Part shown: positions 11,501 through 24,599 of the stretch, piece by piece
Position numbering within the stretch: the stretch's first letter is position 1
Layout of the letters: every line of letters begins with the position of its first letter
NCBI GenBank assembly: GCA_024138025.1
Contig: JAMXBD010000398.1
Span: 682,001-746,000, forward strand
Direction of reading: 5' to 3'
Origin: Combretum micranthum
Taxonomy: Eukaryota; Streptophyta; Magnoliopsida; Myrtales; Combretaceae
Length of the DNA stretch: 64,000 nucleotides
The notes under the pieces: model-generated
Told to the model about the DNA's origin: nothing
What the model saw: the letters and a program-made list of their open reading frames with translations, nothing else
Database searches by the model: none
Program-made: the position numbers and the translations under genes

Positions 11501-14500
11501 AGAACAGCTTGGTAATTGTGGCCTGATTGGAATGTCTTGAAACACTCCAACCCAAGGAATCCTCTACACTTTCTGTCCATTTTTATAGTGACTTCACACT
11601 TCAAGAACAAATGGTGTGAGATTCCTCCTCTCTATTGCACAAGAAAGAGCAATTTGTATGAATAACACACCAAATCCTTAGCTTGTCCATAGTATATAGT
11701 CTTTCTTGAGCAATTAGACAGAACGAAAGCATGTCTAGGAAGAGTTGATTTATTCCATACTGTAGCAACCCAACATACATTTGGAGATAGGGATGCAACC
11801 GGGGCAGGTCGTTATAGGGTACCCGCCCGCCCGCCCCGCTAAAAACCCTATAGGGTCAGACCCTATAGGGTTTAGGGTCGGGTTTTGGGTTGTACTCATA
11901 ACCCGTTGGGAAAACCCGACCCGATTTAATTAAAAAAAATTAAAAATTTTAGTTTAAGGAATTTACTTATTCATTAGTTGAATGATGCTTTTCATATAAT
12001 CATTTTGTTATTCATGTATTGAGTCACATGATAGGATATAAATTATATTTACAATTAATAATCACTTACCAATTATCCAGAGAAAATCGATTTCCATGTG
12101 CAACCTTCCCCACTTTTTCAAAATTCATTTCTTTCCCATGCAACACAACAAAGTATAAAAATTAATTTTCTCAAAAAAAATAGATAGTATATATATATAT
12201 ATATGTAATGACAAATAAATCAAGAATATATAGATCGTTGTGCAGTGTCACCATTTTATTATTATTATTATTATTATTTTGAGTTGAATGTATTATATAT
12301 ATATATATATATAATATGTAAGTCTTCTAATAATTTTAGGCAATGACGTGTCTTAAGTTACTGACTTTACCTTATATATTCAGTTTTCACCTTTAATAAT
12401 TTTTTACTTGTCTTTAACGTTTTCTAATTTTTTTTAAATAAAAATTAGGATCTTTATCAACTCCATTAAAATTTTTGCCCTCCTAAACATGCCTCACTAC
12501 GATAATAATTTAATCAAATAATAAAATGATGCATTTAATTATGTAATAGATTAAACGGGTCGGGGTCGGGTGGGTCGGGTTTGGGACAGAATGACCCTAC
12601 CCGAACCCGACCGACCCGTTTACATCCCTGTTTGGAGATCTCTCCCTAGCATAGTCATAGCTACCTTAATAGATGGTTTCCTTGAAGGATTGGCTTTCCA
12701 AACTAGTTTGTCCAATGAGCCAAGTCTTGGATTAAGTCCACCTAGATCAGCGGTGATACATCTCTAAACATCAATTAACGGCCATTCCCAATTTGCAACA
12801 TTGATGAAAGGACATAACCTTGTTTCCTTAGGCCAACCAAACCCCAATGATACCCTTTCTCCCAACTAGTCCACCAACAGACCCTTAGGATGCTAAGGAT
12901 CATACCAGAAGGATATATTGTTCTTGCTTACATCTCCAACTTGCCAAAAAAGAGTTGTAGGCAAGCGGCCTCAGTTGTAAAATTTTCCTCCATGCCCAGG
13001 ATGCATCACTAGGGATTTTAATGTGCCAAAAGCTTCGACCTCAAAAATCCATGCAAAGATTCCAAACATGCTCCAGTTGTGCCACTTGGTTCCAAATCTC
13101 TAAGTTAAGAATCCTTACAAACAACATAATCATTGCCATTCCACAAAAACCATGTGAATTTAGATTCAAGCAACTTAATAATGCTTTTCAAAAGAATAAA
13201 AATGGAAGCCCAATAGACTTGTGGCGAAAAAAAAAAAAAAAAAAAGATGCTTTTGATCAATTGTAAAAGCCCTGCATAAGACAGAGCTTTACAATGTAGT
13301 TGGTACTTTTATCATCATTAGTAACATTGCAATCTAAACACTCAAGTGTGGGTACCATTTGTGCTGTTCCCATGTTGGTCACATGTGTGAAAACAGATAG
13401 ATTACAATACTAAAGTCAAGATGTTTAATCCAGGCCACTGTTATAGAACTTCTTGTGCAATCCATTAAACATGTAGTACCTGTAGGTCTCTGCTTCCTCT
13501 TCAGGTTGGATAACATTTGTGTAACCAGGTTAAATTAATATCTTAGGAGTATAGTTTTGGTTCCTAAACCCTTTGTGAGAGTTGTGAGAAATAGAATTTG
13601 TTGAAATCCTCAAGCAAAGGCAATATAAGGTTGTCTCCTACAGTCCAAATTGAACAACCTCTTGAGAAACGACAAATCTCCATTCGCTTAACTTGGCATA
13701 AATAAACTCCCTGGTGACCAAACAACCCTCCACAGAACTAGCCCAAAGTCTAGTAAATAACTGAGGATGAACAGAACCTGCTCACATACCCTCTGCTAAT
13801 GCCTAGCCCAGGTTATTTCATGATACTCTACAGAGAAGTGAGGTATATAATTTGAGATGATGTAACATTGTTGGTGGGGATTTGTCACTCTAGGCCATAG
13901 GAGCACCATCAACTTGATGCCTCAATGTGAAAACCATTTACCCAAAGAGACTAGAAGTTCTTCTCATGTTGTAACATGATATACATGTGCACCATCAAGT
14001 TGATGTAACATTGCTGGTGGGGATTCATCACTTTAGGCCATATAATGAGCACCATCAACTTGATGCCTAAATGTGAAAACCATTTACCTAAAGAGACCAG
14101 AAGTTCTTAGCATGTTGTAACATGATATACATGAGCATTTATTGCCTCCTTATTGATAGCACGGAGGACTAATTGCCATCATTTATGGAAAAGGAGCAAA
14201 CAGCATAGATGTAGTAGATTTGTCCGACATCCTCACAATTCAAGAATCAATATGTCGATACCTCAGGAATGCAAGGTGTATGACAATATCATTAAAGTAT
14301 ACAACATGATCATATGGGGTTCTCCAAAGATAGTGCCAAAAGTGATGGAATATCCTAAGCAACATCCACTAGGCAATGCAATTATTAAGCACTCCAAGGT
14401 TCTCCATCGAATGGATCAAAGTGTGTGTAGGGTTTTTTTTCCCAATCTCAAAGGCTCCTGACAAAAAGACCCAATTAGCAACACCCTAACCTCCCCCCCC

Positions 14501-17500
14501 CCCCCCCCAACCCAAAACCAAAAAAAAAATAAATAAAGGACACAAAAGATCCCATCTCCCTCTTCTTCTTTGTACTCGATACACAAAAAAACTCATGCAT
14601 CATGGAAGAGAAAGCAAATAATACAGAATTCAAACTTCATTGGAGATGTCAGTAAGACCAAAGTACCCAAATTTTTTTCAAAGATTTTTCAAAGATGGCC
14701 CTCTAGTCTCCTAAGGGACTATAGAGAGGGTCTACTTATTTAAGGAAGCTTCACAAGGAAATAAGACATCAAGCTTCGCTGTGGCTCCAAGCAAAAGCCT
14801 ATTATTCATAAGTGGCATCCTTGTTCTCGTAACCATCAAGGATGAGATAGAGAATGCTAAAATTTCAGGAAGAACAAACTACCATCAAATAGTTAGGTAT
14901 GTTCTTGATTTGAGATAATTTCACTAGGACTGATTGCATACTGATCAACAAAAGTCTAACATTGTATCCCGTGTTGAACGAGCATGTTCCAATCTTAAGC
15001 TAGTAGGGTTTTGCTGCTAAAGCTATCTTATTTCAACTCAAGTATTTTTGCATGCATATTCTCATTCTCCAAATATGTACTCACAGATATCAACAAGAAA
15101 ATGGCATATTTCTCTGAAATGGGAATGACGATGGGGCAGGCGTGCAAAATGCATTGATGGAATCAGTATGCAACCAAAAGAGGAAGGTGGTTTGAAAATA
15201 ATTTTTATAACTGGAATAAGATTGCTCTGTTGAAGCATGTGGTTTGTGCACAAATCAGAAAGGGAGCCTATGATCTAATTGGTTAAAAGCAAAGCATAAG
15301 GGCACTATTTTTGGCATGTTGAGCCACCAAGGGGTTTTGCTCTCTCTCAGACCTATAGAAATGTGCTCCCTTTCACCACAAGTAGCACGCGGGAAGGGCA
15401 CAAACCAGCTAGGATGCAAGAGAGCACAATTCACCGTCAAAACAGTAAGGATGCCTTACATCTAGGCAGATTAATCAATCATATTTTGGTTAGTGATGCA
15501 AGACTCTAGTCTAGACAGAGTGGTGCACTGGATTGTAACCACAGTTGGTACCCTTTTTCTCTTTATTTGTGGTGGGTACGTTTTGGGGGGGTGGGTGATG
15601 GGTTAATGCCACCCTTGATACCTGTCAGATAAATGTAAAAGTAAATCAAAAGTACCACAACCCTTTGGACATCATGAATGATGTGGCTACGTATGTCCAT
15701 TGGATATCCAACTTCATAGACATGTGAAACTTTATCTATGGAGTTACGGTGGTTGCAGGATACAGGCACCCTATTATCCTAACATGGAAATAGTGTTTTG
15801 CAGCAAGTATCTATCACATCTGCAGAAAAAAGACAGGTCGAAGGGTTGGTAGTATTTCTTCACCACTGGAAGCCATTGCTGAGAAGACATGCAATCAGCA
15901 TAGTTTGCTTTCAAAGTGATGAGGTGGAATGTAGTAGAGTAATAGATTGGACTTAATGTACTCCCTTCTTTAGGCTTCAAATTATACATCACAGCAATTG
16001 TGCATCCTCGGATACTTGCTAGATATGTTTTACGATTTTCCTGATTTTGGAAGACTGAGTACTTAATTCTATACTTTTCCCATTACTAATGAAAATTTAA
16101 TCCCCATTACTTATTACATCGAGCAGGGTATTCAATAAAATTAAATAATTCTTGCACAGCCTTATATCCCTGCCAAATGAACATACATCTTTGCTTATGT
16201 GAAATTTCACAGTAAATATGTACCTGAAATACCTAAAATAATCTACCCAACCAATTTGCGGACAAACCTTCATCTATGAACTAAAAAATGCATTGGTTTT
16301 GCAGTTCTTGTTAACCACCCCCTCAAGACTTCAATAATTAAATGATTATGTTAGCACAAGCACAAGAGACATGACTTGGTATAAAAAAGCTGCTACCTTT
16401 GTTTAATGGAAGGCACTTTTCGCATAATTAATTAAGAAATTTAGAAAGCATATATGTTATCCATGAGAGACACACACACGTCATTGTACTGTGTTTCTAG
16501 TACTAATAACCCAATGCCCATAAAAATAAAAGTACGCTTATTGGCAGCTTTCATGGTGATAAAGAAAATGAGCAAAACCATCCCTACGTGAAGTTTTTAT
16601 ACTGTTTCCAACACATGCATTTGCAATATTTGTAACCAACTGCATGGTCAGCCACTTAAAGTATGTTATGAGATTCAACTATGAGCTTCAGTTTATCAAA
16701 AATAACAACTAGTTTACCAATAATATCCCCAAGATCCGTGTCCATGCAATTACATAATCAATCAATAACATAGAAAAGGAAAGAAATAGTACCCTAGCAA
16801 TGCCTTCGAGGACATCAACTCCTAACACAATTGGATCCTTCTTGTTGAAAACACAGTTTGGCAGTATCTTTAGGACACATGGGAAGACTGCTTCATCAGC
16901 AGCTTCTCTCTTCTTTTCCTCTTTAATAGTTTCAATATACGCCTTAAATTGATCGAACAAGTGATATATGATATCAGCAATAAAAATTTTCACACCCAAT
17001 TCATCAGCAAGTTCCCGAGCCTCAGGAGTCACTTTCACATCAAAAGCCAAGATCGTCGCAAATTCCTTTTTCTTCTCAAGCATAACACTGGCTTTCATGA
17101 CATCTTTCTTGTGTACAGGACCAATGCTGATACCACTGACAGGAATCTGTACTGCTGGAGACTTTAAAAACTCCAATAAAGCTTCCAAGGAACCAAGAGT
17201 GGATGCTTGTACACAAACTCCCTCACCACTTTTATCAATTCTGCTCATCACTGACTGCATATCTTCCATTGCTGTCTCCCTAATTTCCTCTAAATCATCA
17301 TCAGGCCCTACAACATATAGACCAGTACCAGCAATGGCATGCTCCAGACCCTGAAAATAACGAAGTAAATCTTCTTACTTAATTCCTATTTCAATATACT
17401 ATCTAAATTGACTCGCATGAAATGCCTCAACAACCCAAAAACGAAAAACCATAAGAGTTAAATATCTCGAATCAAATTCCTGACTAGATAAGAGTAATGC

Positions 17501-20500
17501 AATGTCTCAAGGACCCAAAAACCAGAGATAAATCGTAATTTAATATCTCAATCACAATTCCTAATTTGAAAGCAGAAATCCCTACCTGAGCAGTAATTTT
17601 GATTCCCTGTGCAGCTTTGATTTCTTTATGGTGCAGATATGTCCCCTGAAACTCAGCACACATCAAATCATCAGAAAGTGCATAAAATAAGACAGACAAC
17701 AGATTGTGCTGTGAAGTATCTACAGGTCCACCCACAATTATATATCTAACTAAATGTTATAACTACTGAATTTTTAGGTCTAAAGAAAGTATATTGAAAG
17801 AAGAAATCAGCAATATCTCAAAGATATCTTAAAGTGCACATTCTATATAAACAGTAAAATCATTTACCATGCAGCACAATGCAACATGCCTGACCATACA
17901 CAAGAAAATAAACCGAAATGCAAAAGCATGATGCACTAACAGCAGGTTTCAGGGCTAGTAGGAGTAGGAGTAGGAGCAGTAAAGGCTAAGCCTAATGGGC
18001 ATCAGCAAGAGAAGCAACCAAAGGTTTTATCTTTTGAAAAGTTATTGATCCCAACAATATCAGTGTTCACAGTTTGATTGCATTTGCTACAGGCATTAAT
18101 AGCATGCAGTAAACAAAAATTAATAATAATCGTGAGTGGTGTATGATATTAATATTGAAGCCCTGTCAAGATAATGTGTCATTAGATGATATTTCTATAG
18201 TCTGATAAATCAAAATAATAACAGAGCAAAATAAAATAATAACAGAGCAGATCCATCAGATATAAACAAAGAACTACACCAGATTTTGACTAAGCTATCC
18301 CAAAAAAGATACTCCGCTATCAATGATACCCTGAAGATCCAAATGATGTATTGATTCACTATAGATGTTAAGGGAGAGAGATGGAGACCAATACAGATGC
18401 ACACCTTCACTCGTAGTTCCTTCATTGGATGGGGAGTCAATAAAGCTCGAATTGTGGTAACAATAGGTCCCTAAGAGCAAACAACTCGCAACGTATCAGG
18501 AATATGAATAAGAAAGTCCAGCAATGAATGACTTTTTCCAGGCATGAGCAACAGAGTACGTAGCATTTATGCAAACCTGCAAACCACAGACAACAATTTG
18601 ATCTCCTTCATGAAGCACTCCATTGACTAGCACAACATCAATAGTCGTCCCATGCCCTTCAACAACCTTGACCTCCAGCACAGTACACTGGCAAGCAATA
18701 CCAAGGAACCAATTATCTTCCGAAGTTCCTTTTCATCTGAAGTGCTAACAAAGAGACATAAAGAATATAACATACCTGAATTTCATTGCTAAATGTCAAT
18801 TTCTCAACCATAGTCTTCTGAGTCCACTGAACTAGCAACAATAATAAATCCGGAATGCCTTCACCACTGTTACGTCATGGAGACGTCAGAATCAGATTAT
18901 TTATGCAGTGAAGGTAAAGAGGATTTGAACTGCCAAACACGGCAAGTATTCCTATCACTATGTAAAAATGCAAGATTGAACGGTTGAAAGATGTACCTGA
19001 TAGCACTTGTTGGCACAATACTGAAAGTTTCCCCCATCTCCTTATTTTTGTAATATAGTTCAGTATTCAGACCCTGCTCCTTAAACTGGGTAATAATCTG
19101 ATAAAAGCAAATAGGAAGGTTGGGTAATTATGCGAAAGTTCTAATGACAAACTTCTATAATGTACAAGCTAAAGAAATTTCTGGCAATTTAAACCTGGGT
19201 GAGCCTCATATTAAACTCATTTTGCACATCTCTAGACTGTTTTTTCATTGCCTTAACAATTGGCGAATTCCTGCATGTTACCCATCCATATAGTCTGTCA
19301 ACCTGCAATGTAATGAAAAATAAATAAATAAACAAAAAAAGAAAAATATTAGTTTGAGACTCAACACAAATTAAAATCATATGTACTGAAAATTTATATA
19401 AGAAAGACAATTATGGCATAAGCCTGACCTTGTTTAACGCAACTATGAACTCTGTATTTCTCATTTTCAAAAGATTCAATGACTCTATGGTCTGAGGCTC
19501 CAAACCATGCATAATGTCAACAACCAGAATAGCAATGTCACATAAACCTGAACCTCGTGACCGTAAATTAGTAAATGACTCATGCCCGGGTGTATCAATC
19601 ACCAAGAGACCTGGGACCTTGAGCTTTGCATCAGCCTTTAGCTCCTTAGTTCTCTCCCTTATATTCTCTGCAGGGAAATACGTAGCACCAATTTGTTGTG
19701 TGATACCACCAGCTTCACCTTCCTGAACATTAGTGCCCCGAATGCAGTCAAGAAGCTTGGTTTTACCAGTGTCAACATGACCCATGATGCAACAAATTGG
19801 AGATCGAAGGTTCTCTTCAGTTGGCTTGCTTGCAGAAGCTGCACTTGACTGAGAGATTTTTTTTCCCAAGGGAGGTCCAGGCTGCTGCTTGTTGTCCATA
19901 ACTTCAGCATCTGGCTGGCTTTTCTTAATTTCAGAATCTTTGGGAACAGCTGGCTTAGGTTTCTTTCCAGCAGCTACAGTTTTCACAGCAATTGGTTCTG
20001 TTAAATTGAACAGTGAAGCAGACTTAGCACAAAATTAAAATTACAAGCAGATAGGAGAAAATATCAATAGTGACTGAAGCAAAACGAAAATTATAACCTG
20101 CACCGCGGGATGGAGGCACTCCACTCTTTATCTCCTTTTTCACATTTTGTTCAGGCTCAGAGTCCACCTCCTCATCGGCAAAGGAGCTGTTCACAGAGAT
20201 GTTAATGTCATCCCAGCTTTTAGCATCCCATTCATCCTCATCATCATCTTCTTCCGCACCATTTTCTTCAGCTGCATCATTAATCTCTGACTTTACTTCT
20301 TCCACATTTGATCCCTCTTGTTCAATCTTTTCTGTTTCCACCTCAGTCACAACCTCTTCCTGAGTTTCCTTCTCGGGTACAGCAGGTTCATCCTTGACAG
20401 ATGCAGTGCCATCCACCTGCTGGTGAGCTGGTTTTGATTTCTTTGTTTGATACTTGGGTCGCTTTGTGGCTGCACCACCAGCTTCTCCAGAAGAAATAGG

Positions 20501-23281
20501 CAAACCTCCTGCATTGGCAAGTATCTGATTCCTCATTGCCTCCCGTCTCCGAGCTTCTTCTTTCTGTTTCCCAGTTAGAAGCCGGCCTTCTTGCTTCTTC
20601 TTCAGTAGCTTCTCTTTTTCTCTTTCCTTTTTCCTTCTCCTGGCCTCCTCTGCTTGCCTCTCAAGTTCTTCTTGCCTCTGCCTTTCCTCTTCCTCCTTTC
20701 TCAATCTTTCCTCTTCCTCTCTCTTTTTTTTTTCTTCAGCTTCCTTTCTTCTAGCAAGAGCCTCCTGCATCTCCCTAACATGTTTTGGAATTTTCTTGTC
20801 AGCAGCTTTACTCTTAGCGTCAGCCTTTTTGGGTTCTGTAATTTCAACTTGTGCCTTGTTTTCTTCCTTTTCATCTGCAGCAGCCACTGCTGCAGCTGCA
20901 GCTGCTGCAGCCTTCTTTTCTTTTTCCTTTTCTTTTTTCTTTTTCTTCTTCTTTGCTGAAGTAGACTCAACACTTTCTTCTTCACCTTCTTTCTCAACAG
21001 GTAATGCAGCCGGTGCAACTGGTTCTGGTTGCACCTGAACTTTCTCCTCTTCAGGGGGCAGCACAATAGGTTTTAAATCTGAAGGTCCTTCCCCAAGCTC
21101 TGCAAGAATTTTGTCCAAGTCATCCTCCTCCTGAGCAGTTCTCCCACTTTTCTTCTTCTTCTTCTTGTTTTTTGTAGTTTCTGGCACCTGTTCACTTTTC
21201 CTATTCCCTGATGGATAATAAGCACACAGCAGTAAATACCTTTCTAACTCTTTTATTTCTCTTCTTCTTCCTTTTTTTTTTTTTTGGGAAAACAAAGAAA
21301 AATTATTACTCATAGAAAGGAGGCATGTTGCTCTTTGAAATTATTCAGTGACTTTTTGTTTTCTAGAAACTCAGTAAGACACATTAATAAAATTTATTTA
21401 CCGACGATTTGAGCCACAAACGCATCAATCCATGAAAAATCCACTAGTCATCGGCAGCAGAGTTCAGCTAAGGACTCAACTATTCATCTTGAATCTCTGA
21501 AGCAAGCATCTAAGAGATCCCTTTGTATATATAGTATATAGAGATATATATGTGTGTGTGTGTTCCAATTTCCTTCTTGCCTCTCTTCTGTGCTGATAAA
21601 ATTAATTGTTACTTTCTCCAAAAGTATCACAATCTTAGGAAATTTTAACCAGGATATGCTGGTTTGTGTCCATTTAAGAGTTCTGCATTTTACGTAACAG
21701 TTTATGAATGGGTCTTCCTTGAATCATCAAAGGGAAAAGCCACCATTCAAAGGTTGAAAAGGAAAAAGGAGCTTACATGACTCTTATTAGTCAAACAAAT
21801 CTTGTTTGTTATTTTTTGATAACCTCATATTTCCCTGAAGGCATCAACAGAAAGTGAAAATTTCCTGAAATTCTGATCCAAAGTATATGTCCATTTGTAC
21901 ATGTGATATTACAGGATTGAAAAAGACCGATTCAATCATACTGGTAACCAATGGATGAACAGTTTATTAAGAATAGAGAGTACTTTAAAAAAAAAGAAAA
22001 GAAAGGAAAAGAAAAGAAAGAAAGAAAGAAGAAGAAAAAGAAGCACAAAAGCAACCCAACAAATCCATTTCTTCTTGCAGAAGATTCACATTCTGTCAAA
22101 TTTTCCTCACTTGCTAACTTTCCAAATCTGAATAGGTGTAGACAAAGCATAGCACAAAAATGATATTATAGAACTTTCAAGAATAAAAAACAGCTGCAAC
22201 GATGCATATGAAGCAAGGTACTCTTACCTTGAACATCGGTCACGTGTGTATTTGATTTCTCCGCTTCTTCAGCATCTGTAAATTTAGTTTCTACATCAGC
22301 ATCGTCACCAAAAGCTGCAAAAGTGCTGCTAGTCTTCTTCTTAGAAGATTTTTTCTTGCCTGTAAATGATATTACTGAGCTTTCTTCAGTGCCATCACCA
22401 GGATCATTATCATTATTCTCATCAAGGAGGGCAGCACTAAAGGAATTTCCACCCTTTCTGGATGACTTGGAAGATTTCTTTTTCTTTCCTGAAAAAGAAA
22501 TAGCAGCAACATCCTCATCATCCTCCTCTCCCTTCTCCTCCTCATTCTCTTCTTCTCCATCCAAAGCACCAAAACCAGAAGCAATAAAAGAACTTCCAGA
22601 ACTTCCTCCTTTCTTGTTACCCTTGGATGACTTTTTCTTACCTGTGAAGGAAATAACCGGGGCATCATCCTCATCATTGATACCAACATCATTCTCTATG
22701 TCTGCAGAACCATCATTTTCATCCTCATTGTCGATAGCATCAAACACAGATGAGGAGAACAAACTGCCTCCCTTTTCACTGTTCTTCCTTGACGGCTTCT
22801 TCTTTCCCGAGAAGCTAACCACTGGAACTTCCTCTTCCTCATCACTATCCCTACTGCCAGTTACCACAGATTTATCCTCATCATTGTCATCATTCTCGCC
22901 TTCCTCTCCAAGCAACCCAAAACCTGGAGCTGAGAATGCATTATTACTCCCTCCATTTTTGGATTTCTCCCCTTTCTTCCCAGTAAATGCAACATCTGTA
23001 GCAATATCCTTATCCTCTTCCTCTACTGTGGGCTTATCCAAATCTTCCTCACCATCCTCCTTCAGCAGCCTAGCTTTTGCATTGCCTTTTTTACCTTTCT
23101 CTTTCCCTGTAATCAGCACCTTATTTTCCTCCTGAGGCTGAAGAGGCTCCTCGGACAACTCAGTGCCAATCGAATATTCATCATCATCAATCACAAGTGC
23201 CTTCTTCTTTGACTTACCCCCAGCAACAGGGACTGAATTATCATCATCGCCACCACGTGCAGTGGGCTTCTTTTTCCCCAT
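8510..23281 (-). CDS. eIF5B: Eukaryotic translation initiation factor 5B, complete, 13 coding exons
   Basis: eIF5B is the cytosolic IF2-type GTPase that promotes 60S joining. Exons on the minus strand: 22228-23281, 20098-21207, 19429-19997, 19195-19302, 18997-19097, 18776-18866, 18577-18687, 18405-18470, 17586-17645, 16793-17350, 9946-10065, 9297-9416, 8510-8575. All junctions are GT-AG, frames join, and the total is 4134 bases (1377 residues), near the usual plant length. Residues 1 to about 720 are charged and Lys/Glu-rich. The G domain shows GHVDTGKT (794-801), [10 protein letters not shown] (818-827), DTPGHE (856-861), NKVD (910-913) and SAIS (978-981). Domains II-IV follow, ending in the conserved [13 protein letters not shown] tail. 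The start is the [11 protein letters not shown] methionine; an in-frame upstream ATG at 23326 is judged 5'UTR. No stop, frameshift or missing G-motif was seen. Confidence 0.95.
10735..10980 (-). pseudogene. LINE reverse-transcriptase N-terminal fragment
   Basis: The frame contains [19 protein letters not shown] and [15 protein letters not shown]. These match the plant L1-type RT pattern in which a CNVIYKCISK-like segment precedes a QSAF..GR.I.DNILL-like segment. The fragment sits on the 3' side of the more C-terminal LINE piece at 11184-13250, so it belongs to a separate insertion. No catalytic YADD was found, so it cannot be functional. Confidence 0.55.
11184..13250 (-). mobile_element. 5'-truncated L1-type LINE remnant with poly(A) tail
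   Basis: On the minus strand the translation, over several frames, gives [17 protein letters not shown], then [17 protein letters not shown] and a zf-RVT-like end ([13 protein letters not shown]) near 11650. This is the normal order of a plant LINE C-terminus. The 3' end is a run of 19 T on the plus strand (11184-11202), that is, a poly(A) tail, preceded by a CTTTGTAATCTCTCTTTTAT tail typical of these LINEs. Frameshifts and stops show decay. The 5' limit near 13250 is approximate. It is interrupted by the hAT element at 11788-12630. Confidence 0.75.
11788..12630. mobile_element. Non-autonomous hAT-type element, 843 bp, 8-bp TSD
   Basis: The ends are TAGGGATGCAACCGGGGCAG and the complement of CAGGGATGTAAACGGGTCGG, flanked on both sides by TTTGGAGA (11780-11787 and 12631-12638). 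The 8-bp duplication and CAGGGATG-like termini point to the hAT superfamily. Subterminal GGGTCGGG-type repeats occur at both ends; the centre is AT-rich with (AT)n and (ATT)n runs and has no transposase. LINE sequence continues cleanly on either side, so it inserted after the LINE. Confidence 0.85.
13858..14143. repeat. Tandem duplication, two units of 143 bp
   Basis: TGATGTAACATT starts both units, at 13858 and 14001. They share nearly all their sequence, including CACCATCAACTTGATGCC, TGTGAAAACCATTTACC and CATGTTGTAACATGATATAC, with about ten differences. It lies within eIF5B intron 10 and has no coding potential that I can see. Confidence 0.8.
22228..23281 (-). repeat. eIF5B: eIF5B exon 1: five SF(T/S)GKKK repeats in the acidic-basic N-terminus
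   Basis: The exon-1 product carries the motif [44 protein letters not shown] and [12 protein letters not shown]. Each is followed by a Gly/Ser/Phe stretch and an acidic tract ([15 protein letters not shown] and so on), at a spacing of about 35-60 residues. Such low-complexity N-termini are typical of eIF5B and are dispensable for its GTPase activity. The five copies suggest growth by internal duplication within the exon. Confidence 0.8.
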
Positions 23282-24170
23282 TAAGATCGACAAATTCAAA
23301 TCCTCTATTTGACAACTAACGTCCAACTGCAGTTCTATTTGAATTCAATACTCCAAACCCTAAGAAGCAAGAACAAAACAAACAATTAAATAATAACCCA
23401 AATGAATTAAATCTAAATAACCAGGATCAATAATAGTAAAATAAATCAGACACAACAAAGAATATATAACAGATAAGGGGGAAAAAAAGGAGTTTTACAT
23501 AATCATGTATGGAATACGTATTCTATTCAAAGCCAAGGAAGGGGGAAAAGCTAAATGAATATTAATCAAAATTGGGAGCAGATAAGAGGTAACTTTTCAA
23601 TCAATTATGTTATAAAATCTAAAGGAAATGGAGGAGATAAGATACATATCTGTACTTTTCAGAACACACTAATTCTATATTTACTAAAAGTAGCAAGACA
23701 CCCATTCCTGATAGGAACAATCTACTGAAAATTCATATCAGAAAAATTATAATTATCTCATCAGAGCAGAATCAACATTCTAAGAGTTAATGACAGTAAA
23801 GTTCAGTCTACCAATTAAAACTTTCAAAGTTAAACGAAATCAGGGTAAGGCCCTGAATACGATATGTATTAACGTCCCTAGCTTGTGAATTATGATCAGC
23901 AGATTTTAACATACCTATATAACAATAAGATTTGAGTTCAAACTACAAATTTTAAAAGGAACGGCGATGCCAGTAATCCTTACAACCAAAATTAGGCCAA
24001 TAATATACCAATCAACGAAAGAAGAGAAGAAATTCCTTTTTCTTTCCGAATAAAATTACAGACAGGACACGGATAGAAAAAGAGAGAGTTGAGCTGATCT
24101 AACGGAGTGGGATGGAAGGACAAGATCGGAGGCAGGCGGCAGCTCTGTTGGATGTGTACAGTTTCAGTGC
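23282..24170 (-). other. eIF5B: eIF5B 5' leader with probable 5'UTR intron, and proximal promoter
   Basis: Upstream of the ATG there is a strong acceptor on the minus strand: a T-rich tract ending TTGCTTCTTAG, with AG at 23360-23361. The sequence between about 23361 and 23990 is AT-rich and intron-like. A donor such as GATTG|GTATAT near 24005 and a CT-rich first exon (about 24010-24170) would fit. A TGGGCT motif on the minus strand at 24307-24312 resembles site II elements of plant translation genes. The exact start of transcription cannot be placed. Confidence 0.4.
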
Positions 24171-24599
24171 TTGATGCACGGCTATACGGCTTGTGGGTGA
24201 TTAAGAGCCCTATTTTGAGTTTTTGGAAAATATTTTGGCTTTTGTCCGTAAATGGATTTTTTTTCAGCAGCTTGATGATGAAGTTTTAGGTTTTATCCGG
24301 TGGTCAAGCCCATTTTTCAATTCGCAGGGATTAGAGTTGCAAGCAATTTCTTTACTCCACTTTCTAGGAAATAGCTATTATTTATAAAATACAATTGTTT
24401 AAAATAAATATATCACCAATCATAATTGTAATATAAAATAATACTAGAATGTAGGTTTTTAAACAAAATTGAGTTTTTTTTTTTTTTTTTTTTAAGTTCA
24501 CTCCTATAAAAACTTAATTCAAAAACAGTTATTAGCGCATTTCTTACAATAGTCCAAGCTTGCTGAATCCAACTCCATTAGCCCCATGAAGAGTTGCAA

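Larger units (their letters stand above)
10066..16792 (-). other. eIF5B: eIF5B intron 10, 6.7 kb, expanded by transposons
   Basis: The intron runs from donor GTACTA at 16792 to acceptor CACAG at 10066, between codons for GIAR and VGTPIC. The other coding introns are 88 to 1020 bases. It contains a LINE reverse-transcriptase fragment (10735-10980), a LINE 3' portion with poly(A) (11184-about 13250), a hAT-type insertion (11788-12630), a 143-bp tandem duplication (13858-14143), and C- and A-homopolymers near 14493-14535. The stretch 14540-16792 has no feature I can name. Confidence 0.9.

Noticed and set aside
14493..14508. Run of 16 C, and a run of 11 G at 8754-8764
   Set aside because: Noted as possible G-quadruplex or assembly slippage sites, but both are plain homopolymers in introns with no supporting structure, so no feature is claimed.
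20536..23135. Long plus-strand frames opposite eIF5B exons 1-2
   Set aside because: They are the antisense of Lys/Glu/Asp-rich coding sequence and read as Ser/Phe/Leu runs, a known artefact of purine-rich exons.
23282..23326. Upstream in-frame ATG of eIF5B at 23326
   Set aside because: It would add 15 residues (MDVSCQIEDLNLSIL) with no counterpart in the expected MGKKK start of plant eIF5B, so the ATG at 23281 is preferred.
24107..24289. 60-codon plus-strand frame near the eIF5B leader
   Set aside because: Short, no domain, and in the divergent promoter/leader region of eIF5B; it appears to be a chance frame.
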